Assembly (NCBI GenBank): GCA_018340805.1 | Contig: JACMZG010001913.1 | Span: forward strand, 6,847,114-6,911,113 | Direction of reading: 5' to 3' | Origin: Microvelia longipes | Taxonomy: Eukaryota; Arthropoda; Insecta; Hemiptera; Veliidae | DNA: 64,000 nt | Shown: positions 31,601-43,740 of the stretch, in pieces | Layout: every line of letters begins with the position of its first letter | Numbering within the stretch: position 1 is the stretch's first letter | The notes under the pieces: generated by a model | What the model saw: the letters and a program-made list of their open reading frames with translations, nothing else | What the model was told of the DNA's origin: nothing | The model's database searches: none | Program-made: the position numbers and the translations under genes

Positions 31601-32018
31601 ATATTTTTTTATCGTTTATCATATACATCTTGGTTGGTTGCAGATTTCCTTGCAACGTCTAGACCCACATTAAAGCTTCGACTAAAGGAGACATAGGGGG
31701 GTAAGATGGGAGGGAGCCGGAAGGCTCAAGATAAGACCTAGCCTGAAGTAATGTGAATAAAGGTTCCAGGCTAGGTTTAAGGGGTTTCGCGGAGTGAGTT
31801 TTAGTTGGTATGAGGCAGACCCTGAGTCCAACACTGCTGACAAGACCGCTGTCTTCGTGCGTAAATGCATTTCTCTCTCTTTTTTGGTAACATTTTTCCC
31901 GCAAGAAAAATTTTGCCAAAAAAAAAATCGTATACATCTTGTTTGATAAAAGTATAAAAAATGTTTTTATGAAATAAAATTTGTTTGGTTTTTACCCATT
32001 AGTTAGAACTAATTATAA
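31601..32018. other. Unrecognised, higher-GC stretch
   Basis: 31660-31870 is less AT-rich than its flanks and carries two overlapping minus ORFs (31659-31937 and 31682-31870). Neither has a motif I recognise. Could be a LINE untranslated region. Confidence 0.35.
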
Positions 32019-32020
32019 TA

Positions 32021-32184
32021 CGACACACGGCTAAAATCAGTTGACAGCATGGGAAAATAATGCGAGGGAGCCAATGAGGTTAGTTCCGAATGTTTAACTA
32101 CGCCCTCAATTTCAAATCAGGCCAACCCTATTGGTTCCTCAACACTATTTTCCCGCGTTGTCAACTGACTTTGGCCTTATGTCG
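32021..32184. mobile_element. MITE-T, copy 2 (TA target)
   Basis: Ends CGACACACGGCTAAAATCAG and (inverse) CTGACTTTGGCCTTATGTCG, with TA on each side (32019-32020, 32185-32186). At 164 bp with TA duplication it fits a Tc1/mariner-type MITE. Confidence 0.82.
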
Positions 32185-32189
32185 TACTA

Positions 32190-32700
32190 AAGAACTACAC
32201 GCGTACCAAACTTTATAACGATCCTCCCGAGTTTTATGAATTTTAAACTGTTCGCTGAGTCCTTAAAGTCGCTAAATTACGCCTAAGAAAAATTAATTTA
32301 CTGGTTTTGTACCAAATTTTTACCCTCTAGCTTTTAAGTCAAACGCAATACTTACCCTGTATATATTCGGCATAAATGAGAAAAGTAATAAAATCAAAAA
32401 CTCATCTTAAACACAAACCTGAGTTAGCTTGGTTCCATTTAAGGAGTGGAGTTAATTTGAATATTTAAGAAACATTATAAGTAAAAAGACATGAATTAAT
32501 CTTTACAATAATTTGAATTTCGTAACAGCGCTGATGATGATCTTAAAATGAGGTCGTGCTTGAGTCAATGACAGGAGTCATCAAAACAAGGATTTTTTTG
32601 AAGTATCCTTCAATAGAAGAAGATATTTTACTATGAATGAGCGTTGCGTCATTCATGTGTTTGTTTAACCTTCTTCAGAAAACATTTTACGTAACATTAT
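32190..32700. other. No gene; weak R1-like piece
   Basis: 32330-32390 resembles the R1 5' terminus, truncated. CTGATGATGATC at 32531 was considered as a ribozyme and rejected. Confidence 0.4.
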
Positions 32701-32704
32701 AAAG

Positions 32705-33460
32705 TTTTTACTTTTTCTCATTTATACCGTAGATATATAGGAAAAGTATTGTGTTTGCAAAAAAAATCCGAAACTGGGATGAAAACGGAATTATGCGTTT
32801 TAGGCGTTTCTAAGGCCTCCTGAGTGGTTTTCACAAAGTTGTCTGTCTGTGTGCGAGTGTGTGTGTTTCTGTCATCGTAGCGCCCAGTGTATTTATGCTA
32901 GAGAGTTGAAATTGTGTACAAACATTATTCTACCGCTGTAGTTGTGCTATTCGGAAAATAATTTTTATGACGTCATTAACCCGCAATAATGACTCAGCAA
33001 AAATTTCAAAAAATCATAAAACTCGGAAAAATAATGCGATCTGATTGAATTTTGGCACGCGTGTAGTTATGTAAAAGACTAACATATGTGCTAAGTTTCA
33101 TCTCATTATCAGCATTAGTTCTATTTTTATCGAATGACTTGTGTACGTATTTTTAAAAATGCGTAAAAAATCAGAAAATGATTTAATTTTGATGAAATTT
33201 AGTACAAGTGTATATTATTACTTAATAAATAAGCACACTAAGTTTCGTTTCAATACGGAAAGTGTATACATGATTTTTGTTGTATCAAAAAAGTTAAGCA
33301 TCATCGAGCGTGGTCAGTGCTGTATGGGTGACCACTGATAATGAAACGGATGTATTTACTATCTGAGGACGAACGAAGCGAGTCTAAAACAGGGAGGATA
33401 GCAAAGGAGCGTAGCAAATCCGATAAAAAGTTCGGATGTACCCGATTTTTTAAAAATGAT
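32705..33460 (+). repeat. R1 copy l, the most complete
   Basis: Runs from CTCATTTATACCGTAGATAT to TGTACCCGATTTTTT. It has an intact CRE TGACGTCA (32968-32975) and ATGACTCAGC (32989-32998), the AAGTTTCATCTCATTATCAG block, the CATCGAGCGTGGTCAGTGC block and the GAACGAAGCGAGTC block. It ends close to a MITE insertion site. Confidence 0.85.
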
Positions 33461-33483
33461 TTTACTATGGCGCCATTAATGAC

Positions 33484-34026
33484 CTTAGAATAATACTATA
33501 TATAGAAGGAGCACTACTGATAACACGAAAGGCGGTTTACTGGTGCACCTAAGTAATGCTGCCACCCTAACAATATACAATTTTCTAAAAAAAAAGTTGG
33601 CAATACTTCCGGTTGCTGAATTATTATGTTCTATTAATAATTAATGATTGATTTTTCATAAAATACTAATATAAATATCGGTGCATTACAATATTTTAAG
33701 CATTTTAAATTGTAGTTTAACGTTATTATTAAAATTATATATAAAAAGTAGTCCTCGTCAACTAAATGTAGATTCTTGTATTCCGCCACCCTTTTGCCAT
33801 CTAAGACCAGTTTTATTAAATACTCAGCAGGTGTTTTAAGTTATTATATTTGTTCTTTACGATCTTTCTTCATTAATAGATATTTATGACAAATATTTAA
33901 AATAATGTTTTGTTGTCAGGTTGGCAGCATTACTTAGTTGCACCAGTCAACCGGCTTTCGTGTTATCAGTGGAATTACATTGTGTTTACGGTCCTGTGCT
34001 CCTTCTATATATAGTATTATTCTAAG
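33484..34026 (+). mobile_element. MITE-H (8-bp TSD), copy 1
   Basis: TIRs start CTTAGAATAATACTATATAT; the right end is the inverse. Flanked by TTAATGAC at 33476-33483 and 34027-34034, a perfect 8-bp duplication. 543 bp, non-coding. The 8-bp duplication points to hAT (or P/Merlin); the CTTAG start does not fit the hAT YARNG rule. Confidence 0.87.
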
Positions 34027-34034
34027 TTAATGAC

Positions 34035-35160
34035 GCATCGAAAATTTTGAAAGTTCATAAAACGCGTATTAAGTTTTGATCGATTTAAAAATATGGCTCG
34101 CTTGTAGTCATATGATAGAAAGTTAACACAGATGTTTAGAGTTTAATTTATCAGCATTAATTCAATATTTGTCGAATAACATGTATAATAATTTAATAAT
34201 TAATTAAGACATCAGTAATTACTTAAGTAATTAATCCCTGAGCGAAAGATTTTCTCTGATTTAATTTTGAACAAATTTTATTGAAATGACTGTTTTTGTC
34301 ATTGAGGACTCCATTAAAATGAAGCTTTTATTATAATATAACACACGGCTAAAGTCAGTTGACAGCGCGCCAAGAAATGTGACAGGGAAATAATTCTATT
34401 GGTATAAATAGATTGACCGCGCACCTTCTCCCTCCACCGAATGCCAACCTCGGTACAAAAAAATACCTTTTTCGTAAATAAAATCATAAAAAGGCAACAC
34501 TGGTTGTAAACATTTGTAAACTCACGTCGCTTTTATTTCCCTCATGGTGCATATAGATCTGTTTGAGTTCGTTTCATTTCATCCAATTATTGCAGAGTTT
34601 TAATATGATCTGAGAGTCTATATTTGACGCATCGACATTGACGTATTCTTATAGCATGTCTTGCTCTTTGAGTACAACACAGGGTCTGTCAACCAAAATA
34701 CAGATTTTTTTGCATAATTGCATGTCTTTCAATAGACGACCATCTCGACTTTTTTAAGTCATGAATGAATATTGTGTCATATTATTTCTATAATATGAAA
34801 CTGTCCGCATTCAATTATACAAGCTTGACTCAAAAATAGCAGTTTGTTTTGGAAAAAAGTAAAATATAATTATGTCAAGACCAATACATCATGCAAAATT
34901 AAAACGTCGTTTATTTAATAAAAGTATGCCGTTAATAATTAAAAAGCTCCGTCGTGCTTTTTAATTCATATTGCAGCAAAAATAAGTAAAATCTATTTAT
35001 ACAAAATAAGTAGTTATTGCTGACGATTTAAATAGACTTCAATCATACAACAATTATGATCCATTGCATTACGTAATTAAAAACTTTATCCTTAATAATA
35101 TTATAACTTAATTCATACTTCTGAACAAAGTTAAAGCAACTCTTAGTTGGTAAAGATAGC
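34035..35160. other. MITE-T fragment (34336-34385), otherwise nothing
   Basis: AACACACGGCTAAAGTCAGT at about 34342 is a single MITE-T end. The rest is AT-rich with no gene. Confidence 0.5.
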
Positions 35161-35162
35161 TG

Positions 35163-35320
35163 GTGCGGTGGTCTGCATGTCAGTTTTCACAAAATCAGGT
35201 TTTTGTGACGTCATTAACCTGGTTTGCTGAGTCAGCAAAATTTTCAAAACATCGGCAAAATGCAGGGTTAACATTGTTTGCCGCAAAAAAGGTTAATATT
35301 TATGTTTTTAAGACGCTAAA
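35163..35320 (+). repeat. A-box family head joined to R1 fragment
   Basis: TGGTGCGGTGGTCTGCATGT (about 35161-35180) is followed by an R1-like block with CRE TGACGTCA (35206-35213) and the 13-bp palindrome TGCTGAGTCAGCA (35225-35237), a perfect Maf-recognition-type element. Confidence 0.55.
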
Positions 35321-35324
35321 TACA

Positions 35325-35545
35325 ATGAAACCGGTCCGAAGTCGATACGACCACTCTAAGTGACCAAAAAGTCGAAAAAACATTGTATATTATCGAAAAC
35401 CAAAATTACGGACGTTAAAATTTAAATTTCGAGTAGGGTGTCGTTTTTCGGGTCTCTGAGTTCAATGCCAGTGGTCCGGAGGCAATACGAGCACTCAAAC
35501 CCAGAGTACCCGGGTTCAAATCCTAGTAGGGACGATAATTTTTTA
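35325..35545 (+). repeat. SINE-C-like repeat, copy 3
   Basis: AACCGGTCCGAAGTCGATAC, GAGTAGGGTGTCGTTTTTCG and B-box-like GGGTTCAAATCC; follows the A-box family copy. Confidence 0.5.
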
Positions 35546-35585
35546 TCGTTTTTTTTACCTAATTTAAGTTTACAACTAGAAAATA

Positions 35586-36350
35586 ATTCTGGCGCGGTGG
35601 TCCGCATGTCGAATTTCCTTTGGATGCGTGTTTCCGTACTTAAAAACAATCCTGGTTGGAATAATAATTTTTATAGTTTATTACATTTTATAAGTTTACA
35701 ACTACTAAATAAATAATTCCGGCACAGTGGCCCACTGTCGGGCGAATTTCATTTAGAATGCGTGTTTCCGTGCTAAACAACCCATTTCTTGCTTATGCAA
35801 GAACCATGCCTATTGCGTGGTTCCGGTTCATGCTTTAGAACCTAAGCAGTTACTCAATTGTCAAGCACTGCTCGAACTCATTTTGTCTGTATTTTCCAAA
35901 GGAAATGCGCATAATCATCCAGTTGTTGTACAAAACTATGCCTCTAAAATTAGAAGTCAAGGTCAAGCACTGCTCGTAACTCATTTTGTCTGTATTTTCC
36001 AAAGGAAATGCGCTAAAACCTTTAAAGATAACTGACTAAGCTTAAAGATAAGTAACTAAGCTTTAAATAGTGCAAATAATAGTGCGTACTTCTAATTTTA
36101 GAGGCATAGTTTTGTACAACCAACTGGATGATTATGCGCATTTCCTTTGGAAAATACAGACAAAATGAATAACGAGCAGTGAAATTCGCCCGACAGCGGA
36201 CCACCGCACCGGAATTATTTATTTAGTAGTTGTAAACTTATATAATGTAAAAAAACTATAAAATATCTTTCCAACCAGGATTGTTGTTAAGCACGGAAAC
36301 ACGCATCCAAAGAAATTCGCCCGACATGCGGACCACCGCGTTCAGAATTT
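35586..36350. repeat. Cluster of A-box family copies, both orientations
   Basis: Plus copies at 35586-35710 and 35715-35960 and minus copies at 36145-36240 and 36270-36350, all with the GGCGCGGTGGTCCGCATGTC head or its inverse. The block CATTTTGTCTGTATTTTCC recurs at 35878, 35979 and inverted at 36145. No gene. Confidence 0.6.
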
Positions 36351-36610
36351 TATTTATAAACAGGCTATTTCTATCCCTATTGAGTTCGTTCCTGTTTTTA
36401 TTTATAAACTGGCTATTTTCTATCCCTATTGAGTTGTCGTTCTCTGTTTTTATTTATAAACAGGCTATTTTCTATCCCTATTGAGTTGTCGTTCTCTGTT
36501 TTAGCGAATTTCCTTTGGAAATTCGCCTAATGGGATAGGAGTTATCGTTCTCTGTTTTTATTTATAAACAGGCTATTTCTATCCCTATTGAGTTGTCGTT
36601 CTTTTATTAT
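36345..36610. repeat. 52-bp minisatellite, interrupted
   Basis: Five units of TTTTATTTATAAACAGGCTA plus TCCCTATTGAGTTGTCGTTC. The array is broken at 36504-36540 by a piece with the palindrome GCGAATTTCCTTTGGAAATT. Confidence 0.85.
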
Positions 36611-36873
36611 TTTTAAAAAGGTTATTTTCGATGCCTATGTTCTAAATAATACTATTATTAGTGTACTAATTTAAATATTTGTTCACAGGTAAATGCAGTG
36701 CTTGTATTTCAACGTCTTGATGTCAGGTTTAATATTGCAATAATTATTACTTTTTCTTATTTATATTGTCGTTATATTTCTAAAGTATTGTGTTTGTTTA
36801 AAAACACAATAAATGCTTGACACTCACTGACTGACTCATCATAGGCCAATTTAGCTATTGTAGACACATGAAA

Positions 36874-37460
36874 TATACAGGGTGTCCCCGGATGGACTTA
36901 ATGACAAAAAAAATCATTTTTCTGAAAAACTTCATTTATAATTAAAGCTACTGTGTGTTTTCAAAGTAAGATTTATCATATTTTTATTTTTAAGGGTAGA
37001 CTCAAAAACTGCAATTTTCGAAAAATAAACTAAGAGTAAAGTAAGCTTAATTTTGACCTTTCGGAAAAAAGTATTCTTCATAAAATTGTTTCATTGTCCC
37101 CCTGAGACAATTTTTCCTCAAAAAAATTAAAAATTTTAAAATTAACCTCCTCCCCTCACCACTTTCAAATTTGGATATTTTAAAAGTTGTTCAATCTGGA
37201 TAAATGATATTGACTATAGGAGCATAATTGGTAGTATTGTAAACTTCGCTTTACGTAACACTAACTGAGGTGTTTCAATAAAATGGGAAGTGGATGAGAG
37301 GTAAATGTTAAAAATTTTAACTTTTATGAAGAAAAATTGTCTTAGGGGGACAATTAAATAATTTTATGAAGAATACTCTTTTCGAAAAATCAAAATGAGG
37401 AAAATGCATGTTTGTCAAATATATTTTTATTTAAAAGTATACTACATTTAATGATTAATA
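36874..37460 (+). repeat. ACAGGGTGTCC-end repeat with internal inverted repeat
   Basis: Begins ATACAGGGTGTCCCCGG, a start common to many insect repeats. ATTCTTCATAAAATTGTTT (near 37074) is mirrored by AATTTTATGAAGAATAC (near 37357), and the GTCCCCCTGAGACAATTTTT block by its inverse. A fragment recurs at about 42445-42560. Confidence 0.6.
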
Positions 37461-38113
37461 GCACTTACAAATTTTTTTAAAGTGTTCCAATTACTTTTAA
37501 TTAGTTTTTAAAATTTACTGTTGTTGTTGGGGCGTGTTGTTCAAGGCGAGCCCGTATCGCACCACAGCGGATTTATTTAGATCAATTCGTGGGTTATATT
37601 TTATTCCTTAATGTACCTTTTATTTTCAGAAATAAATGACCTTTTATTTCATGAAATAAATGAAGCAGCTCCTAGCTGCTTCATTTTATTGCAAAACCGC
37701 TTCACAGTTTTTTTTATTAAACTCTGTTCTGGCGGGAAATCACTCTTATCACGCGTGATAACAATAATTTATGCGTTCTCGATGTATGTCATTTTTTTAT
37801 TATAATACTGTAATTATATTTTAAATAATTAAAACGAAACATGAGTGGTAATTTTGTGTTTTAAAATGTTTTTTGCACTTAATAAACTATGAGTGTTAAA
37901 TTTTTAAGTGCTTGTTGTTTACCCTACTTTTCGTTTAGTTTATGAAATTATTACATTGAATATGAGGAAACAGTTATTCTTTAATTAATATGTACTAACT
38001 TTAATAAAAAAAAGGCATCATTAGAGCTATAGTAATCTAGAGCTATCTATTAGTAATCTCAACGGCGAATACTGCTCAAAATCGGATTCACTCGTCCCAA
38101 CTGTAAGATGATA
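37461..38113. other. No recognised feature
   Basis: AT-rich. The ORF at 37611-37805 is not supported by any motif. Confidence 0.45.
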
Positions 38114-38559
38114 CATATACGCTTAGAATAATACTATATATAGAAGGAGCACTACTGATAACACGAAAGCCGGTTGACTGGTGCAACTAAGTAATGCTGC
38201 CACCCTAACAATATACAATTTTCTACAAAAAAGTTAGCAATACTTCCGGTTGCTGAATTATTATGTTCTATTATTAAATAATGATTGATTATTCATAAAA
38301 TACTAATATAAATATCGGTGCATTACAATATTTAAAGCATTTTAAATTGTAGTTTAACATATTTATTAAAATTGTTATAAAAAGTAGTCCTCGTCAACTA
38401 ATTGTAGATTCTTGTATTTCGCCTCCTTTTTAGCGAATTTTCATAATGAAAATGACGCTTATGAGGTTGTTCGGATGACGGAAGTTGAGGGGGGAGTGAG
38501 TGGAATCGGTTCCTATTGGCTTCCTGATAACAAATATATGTCCGAAAAAGTTTATATAT

Positions 38560-38862
<303 letters not shown>

Positions 38863-39079
38863 TTTTTCAAATTTTTTTCAACAACCCAAGTGACGTAATA
38901 GCTTTTGCCGCAAAACTTACTTTTTTAGCGAATTTTCATTATGAAAATGACGCCTATGAGGTTGTTCGGATGACGGAAGTTGAGGATGGGAGTGAGTGGA
39001 ATCGGTTCCTATTGGCTTCCTGATAACAAAAAATATATGTCCGAAAAAAGTTTATATATATATATGTTATATATATATA

Positions 39080-39135
<56 letters not shown>

Positions 39136-40188
39136 AGTTTCTACCCTTTCGTATGGCGAACGATAACTCTCGAAGGCGTTCTCAATTGAAACGAAAACTT
39201 TGCAAATCGCGAGATGTTGAGGAGGTTACGAGGCCTATTGTTTTATAAATACATTATGACGTCATCAACCAAAGTTTATGACGTCATGAAATTTTTTTTT
39301 TTGAAACTTGAATGGCTTTAAACAAGGTATCTAGTATTTAGGTAGACGGCTAGCTGAATCGATTAAGACCAATTTCAGCTCAACGAACATCACAAATGGC
39401 GCAATCGGTATACATATATATATATTATAATCTTGTATATATGTATACGTCTAGGTCAAAGACTCGTACGATATCTGTTAGGTTCAGTATGTTAGAGGGT
39501 GGGATATAGTATAAAATAGAGACCTCTACTCTTGCTCCATCATGGTAAGCCTACTGTCCCAGAGAGACAGGGGCAAAAATGGCTTCCACTGAACCACGCC
39601 GAGCTAAGCAGACCCGTAAAGAGGAAGACATCGAAGTAGTTTTTATATGGTCGAAAGTCATTCTAAAACGAATGCGACCAGTTTCAGCTCAATCGGACAA
39701 TCCATAAGTGACGCAAACGGTATTTTATTTTAAATATCATGAATATTTTTTTTCAACCTTAAGATTTTACTCAAATAAACAATTTGTTTACAAAACAAAT
39801 TTGACATTTTCTTTAAATCTATAAACAATCATAAATGTAGTAAGTGTTGAAGTTGTCCTTTATATTGTCGAAGTTCATTCTAAAACCATTGCGACGGTTC
39901 AGCTCAATCTGACAATCTTTAGTGACGGAAACGTTATTTTTATTAAAAAACAAAAATCATGAATAATATATATTGTTTTAATGCTTCTTAATTTTTTAAT
40001 ATTATAGCATACTATTAATAATAGAGTATTTATAAAATCTCAATTAGTAAATCATGTTTGTGAGAAAGCCACTCAGGCCGCGAAGCGGGCCTGTGTGGAG
40101 AGGCTGTGAAAATTCGCTAGATACATGGCAAATTGCCATGTAACAAGAACAATAATGAAACAACACATAATACAAAACAACACAATTT

Positions 40189-40310
40189 GGCCGCAAAGCG
40201 GCCACAGGGAGGCCCCGGGCCGCGAAGCGGCCCGGTGGGGCGACGCCGCGGAGCGGACGAGGCGCGAAGCGCCGAGGTCGCGTAGCGGCTACGGCCGAAG
40301 GCGCCGTATT
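40189..40310. repeat. Chain of GC-rich hairpins
   Basis: Consecutive short palindromes with triloops: GGCCGCAAAGCGGCC, GGGCCGCGAAGCGGCCC (7-bp stem, GAA loop), CCGCGGAGCGG, GGCGCGAAGCGCC (5-bp stem, GAA loop), CGCGTAGCGGCTACGG. Very GC-rich against an AT-rich background. ORFs on both strands here are incidental. Confidence 0.8.
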
Positions 40311-40544
40311 TGTTCATTTAAGACCAGCTTTATTAAATACTCAGCCAGTGTTTTAAGTTATTATTTGTTCTTTACAATCTTTTCATTAATAGATATTTAT
40401 GACAAATATTTAAAATAATGTTTTGTGCATGTTGCAGCATTACTTAGTTGCACAGTCAACCGGCTTTCGTGTTATCAGTGGAATTACATTGTGTTTACGG
40501 TCCTTGTGCTCCTTCTATATAAGTATTATTTCTAAGCATGTACG

Positions 40545-40884
40545 TAATTAATTTGAAGAAAAATAATTTTAAAACTAGCAATTATTCACGTGATTTTTTT
40601 TACAAAAGATAGTGCAGACTAATAAAATAATAACTATTTTCCCCAATTCTAAGCAACAATATCATATTTTGAACGAAACGTAAGGTCAACAACAATCAAG
40701 TAAAACGTTTTTTTTTCACTGATATCAGAACGGTTTTGCCTAAAACATTTTAGATCCAGGTTTGTATGATAATATTGAACATTGCGGGCTTGTAATAACT
40801 CGCATTACAATGAAAAACTGTTATAACTAGAAAAGGGTTTTGAACATTTGTTAGTTTTAGCATTGACATTGTGATTTGAAATGA
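40545..40884. other. No recognised feature
   Basis: AT-rich spacer between MITE-H copy 2 and family K copy 2. Confidence 0.5.
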
Positions 40885-41055
40885 ACCAATCAACTCAACA
40901 ACCCAAGTGACGTAATAGCTTTTTGCCGCAAAACTTACTTTTTAGCGAATCATTATGAAAGACGCCTATGAGGTTGTTTCGGATGACGGAAGTTGAGGAT
41001 GGGAGTGAGTGGAATCGGTTCCTATTGGCTTCCTGATAACAAAAATATATGTCCG

Positions 41056-41094
<39 letters not shown>

Positions 41095-42285
41095 ATGTAT
41101 ATATATAAATATATTATATAATATATATATATATTATATATATATATATATATATATGTATTATATATATATGTATGTATGTTAAGAGTTGTCTACCCTT
41201 TCGTATGGCGAACGATACTCTCGAAGGCGTTTCTCAAATTGAAACGAAACTTTGCAAATCGCGAGATGTTGAGGAGTTACGAGGCCTATTGTTTATAAAT
41301 ACATTATGACGTCATCAACCAAAGTTATGACGTCATGAAAATTTTTTTTTGAAACTTGAAATGGCTTTAAAACAAGGTATTTCGTATTTAGGTAGACGGC
41401 TACCTGAATCGATTAAGACCAATTTCAGCTTCAATCGAACCCATCACAAATAGCGCAATCGGTTATACATATATATATAATCTTGTATATATGTATTACG
41501 TCTAGGTCAAAGACTCGTACGATATCAGTGGGTTCAGTAGTGTTAGAGAGTGGGATATAGTATAGAAGGGAGACCTTTACCTCTTGCCATCATGGTAAGC
41601 CTACTGTCCCAGAGAGACAGGGCAAAAATGGCTTCCACTGAACCACGCCGAGCTAAGCAGACCCGTAAAGGGAAGACATCGAAGTAGTCTTTATATGGTC
41701 GAAGTCATTCTAAAACGAATGCGACCAGTTTCAGCCAATCGGACAATCCTAAGTGACGCAAACTATTTTTATTTTAAATAATCATGAATATATTTTTTTC
41801 AACCTTAAGATTTTACTCAAATAAACAATTTGTTTACAAAACAAATTTGACATTTTTCTTTAAATTGTATAAACAATCATAAATGTATGTAAGAGTTTAT
41901 ACCCTTTTGTATAGTCGACGATAACTAAAGCTGTGAAACTATAATCTTTTCTTACCCTTTATACAAGGTTACTCCAACGTTGCAACGGTGAATTTTTTTC
42001 CTTGTATTCTTTATACCTCTATAAAAACGTATTAGTTATGTATTTAAATATACTTATTATTTTCTTATATTGCTTCTTAAGTGTAATATTATTGCTTACT
42101 ATTAATAATAGAGGATTAATAAAATAAAATTTGTGAGCATGCCCCTGAAACAAGTCTGTGAAAATTCGCTAAATACGTGGCAAAATGTCATGTAACAAGA
42201 AACGATAGTGAAACCATACATTAATACAAAACAACAACTATGTGGCCGCGTAGCGGCTACGGGCCGAAGGCCCGTATTTAAATAT
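40885..42285 (+). repeat. Family K repeat, copy 2
   Basis: Parallels copy 1 from CAACCCAAGTGACGTAATAG through the GGAATCGGTTCCTATTGGCT block, an (AT)n at 41063-41190, TATGACGTCATCAACC, AGCCTACTGTCCCAGAGAGA, to the terminal patch GGCCGCGTAGCGGCTACGG (about 42243). It lacks the internal duplication of copy 1. Confidence 0.65.
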
Positions 42286-42639
42286 TAGTTTTTTAATTGG
42301 TTATAAAAATTTGTAAAAACAATATTTTCATTTTTTTTTCTTTGGAATACATTTTTTTTATATCGATTTACCTAACAAAATTATAAAACTATAGGTTGAA
42401 ATTTATGCATCATCGTCATTAACCCTACTTTACTCTTCGTTCATTTGTCAAAAATTGCAGTTTTTGAGTCTACCTTTAAAAATAAAAATATAATACAATT
42501 TAGTTTTAAAAACATGCAGGAGCTTTTGTCAAAAATTACTTTTTTCCGAAAAATTTACCCTAACTGTTTTACACGGTATTTTCACCGTTTTAAGGTTGAA
42601 CCCCTTGTTCAATCCCGTTCATACGACAACTGCCGGAAG
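42286..42639 (-). repeat. Includes fragment of ACAGGGTGTCC repeat
   Basis: 42445-42560 is the inverse or diverged relative of about 36960-37080 (AAAAATTGCAGTTTTTGAGTC). The 66-codon ORF is a shadow. Confidence 0.4.
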
Positions 42640-42890
42640 GTTTAAACCCCCTAGGGGGTTAAACACGGGGTTGAACCCCCTAGGGGGTTAAACACGGAGT
42701 TGAACCCCCTAAGGGGTTAAACACGGGGTTGAACCCCCTAGGGGGTTAAACACGGGGTTGAAGCCCCTAGGGGGTTTAACACGGGGTTGAACCCCCTAGG
42801 GGGTTAAACACGGGGTTGAACCCCCTAAAGGGTTAAACACGGGGTTGAACCCCCTAGAGGGTTAAACACGGGGTTGAGCCCCATGCCAAA
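42640..42890. repeat. 28-29 bp palindromic minisatellite
   Basis: About nine units, each with the 16-bp palindrome AACCCCCTAGGGGGTT followed by AAACACGGGGTTG. Each strand carries alternating G4-5 and C4-5 runs. Confidence 0.92.
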
Positions 42891-42946
42891 CCCCGCGTGT
42901 GAACAAAACAATTATTAAGTATCTTTTTGTGAACTTATAAAAAAAA

Positions 42947-43212
42947 ACAGATTACTTACACAAGAGTCCTATATTATTTAATATATAATAACTCTGATAA
43001 TGAATAATTTTTAGTCTAAAGTTTGGTTATTATTATATATTAAACAATATAGGACTTTTGTGTAATTAATCGTTTAATTAATAATAAAATAAATTAATTG
43101 TATAATTAATTATTTAATATATAATAATAACAAAACTTTCGACTAAAAATTAGTCATCATCAGAGTTATTATTATATATTAAACAATATAGGACTTTTGT
43201 GTAATTAATCTG
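42947..43212. repeat. Relative of the 2.8 kb hammerhead-like foldback
   Basis: CACAAGAGTCCTATATTATT at the left and AATATAGGACTTTTGTGTAA twice at the right. Degraded hammerhead-like boxes are at 42991-43020 (plus) and 43137-43165 (minus; CTGATGA and GAAA kept, cleavage end altered). Confidence 0.6.
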
Positions 43213-43480
43213 ATTCAAAATAATTATTGTTTAAGTTTTTTGTAATTCGCTCTAGCTGGAATTTCCTGCTAAAACGTGACCATTTTATGCGTGGCTTTTA
43301 CAACTCTTCTATCTTACATTATCTAAGAAAGAAATGCAAAATCACTTCGTATTACTTTGTAACATGACTTGATATCTAAGTTATTAGGAAACATTTTAAA
43401 GTATTACTTACTACTTTAAAGTATTACTAAATGAAGGCTAAGTGAGAATAGTATATTATGCTACTAGGCAGCAAAATGGA
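43213..43480. other. No recognised feature
   Basis: AT-rich, no ORF. ACTACTTTAAAGTATTACT is locally repeated near 43405. Confidence 0.45.
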
Positions 43481-43489
43481 ATTTTGCAG

Positions 43490-43665
43490 ACGAGTTTTAT
43501 AAATTTGCCCCCAAGCCGAAGGCGAGGGTGGGCTATGGAAATTACCTGCAGAGGCGTAAGCCGAGGCAGGTAATTAACCCATTTGACAGACGAGGCGAAG
43601 CCGAGGCTGGCAAATGGCGAATTACCTGCAGAGGCGTAAGCCGAGGCAGGTAATTAGTTGCACGA
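43490..43665. repeat. Duplicated GCGTAAGC/GCGAAGC block
   Basis: AATTACCTGCAGAGGCGTAA...AGGTAATTA occurs twice (about 43540-43575 and 43620-43656). Each is self-complementary at its ends. A middle block ACGAGGCGAAGCCGAGGC holds the GCGAAGC heptamer. Confidence 0.6.
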
Positions 43666-43740
43666 GTCTGCAATGTTTCCTTTGCTGCATAGTAGCATAT
43701 ACTATTTTATCTACTAACGGCAGAAAAAATACACAAGAGA

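Noticed and set aside
31659..31937. Possible gene fragment in two overlapping minus ORFs
   Set aside because: Slightly higher GC but no recognisable motif, no consistent frame and no flanking exon.
32525..32565. Hammerhead-like CTGATGATGATC
   Set aside because: No GAAA follows the putative helix II and no helix III or cleavage site can be drawn. The CTGAAGA near 32676 (minus) was dropped for the same reason.
40117..40418. ORFs on both strands through the GC patch at 40.2 kb
   Set aside because: Arg/Pro/Gly-rich translations come from the hairpin chain; the two strands are equally open and no start context or family supports either.
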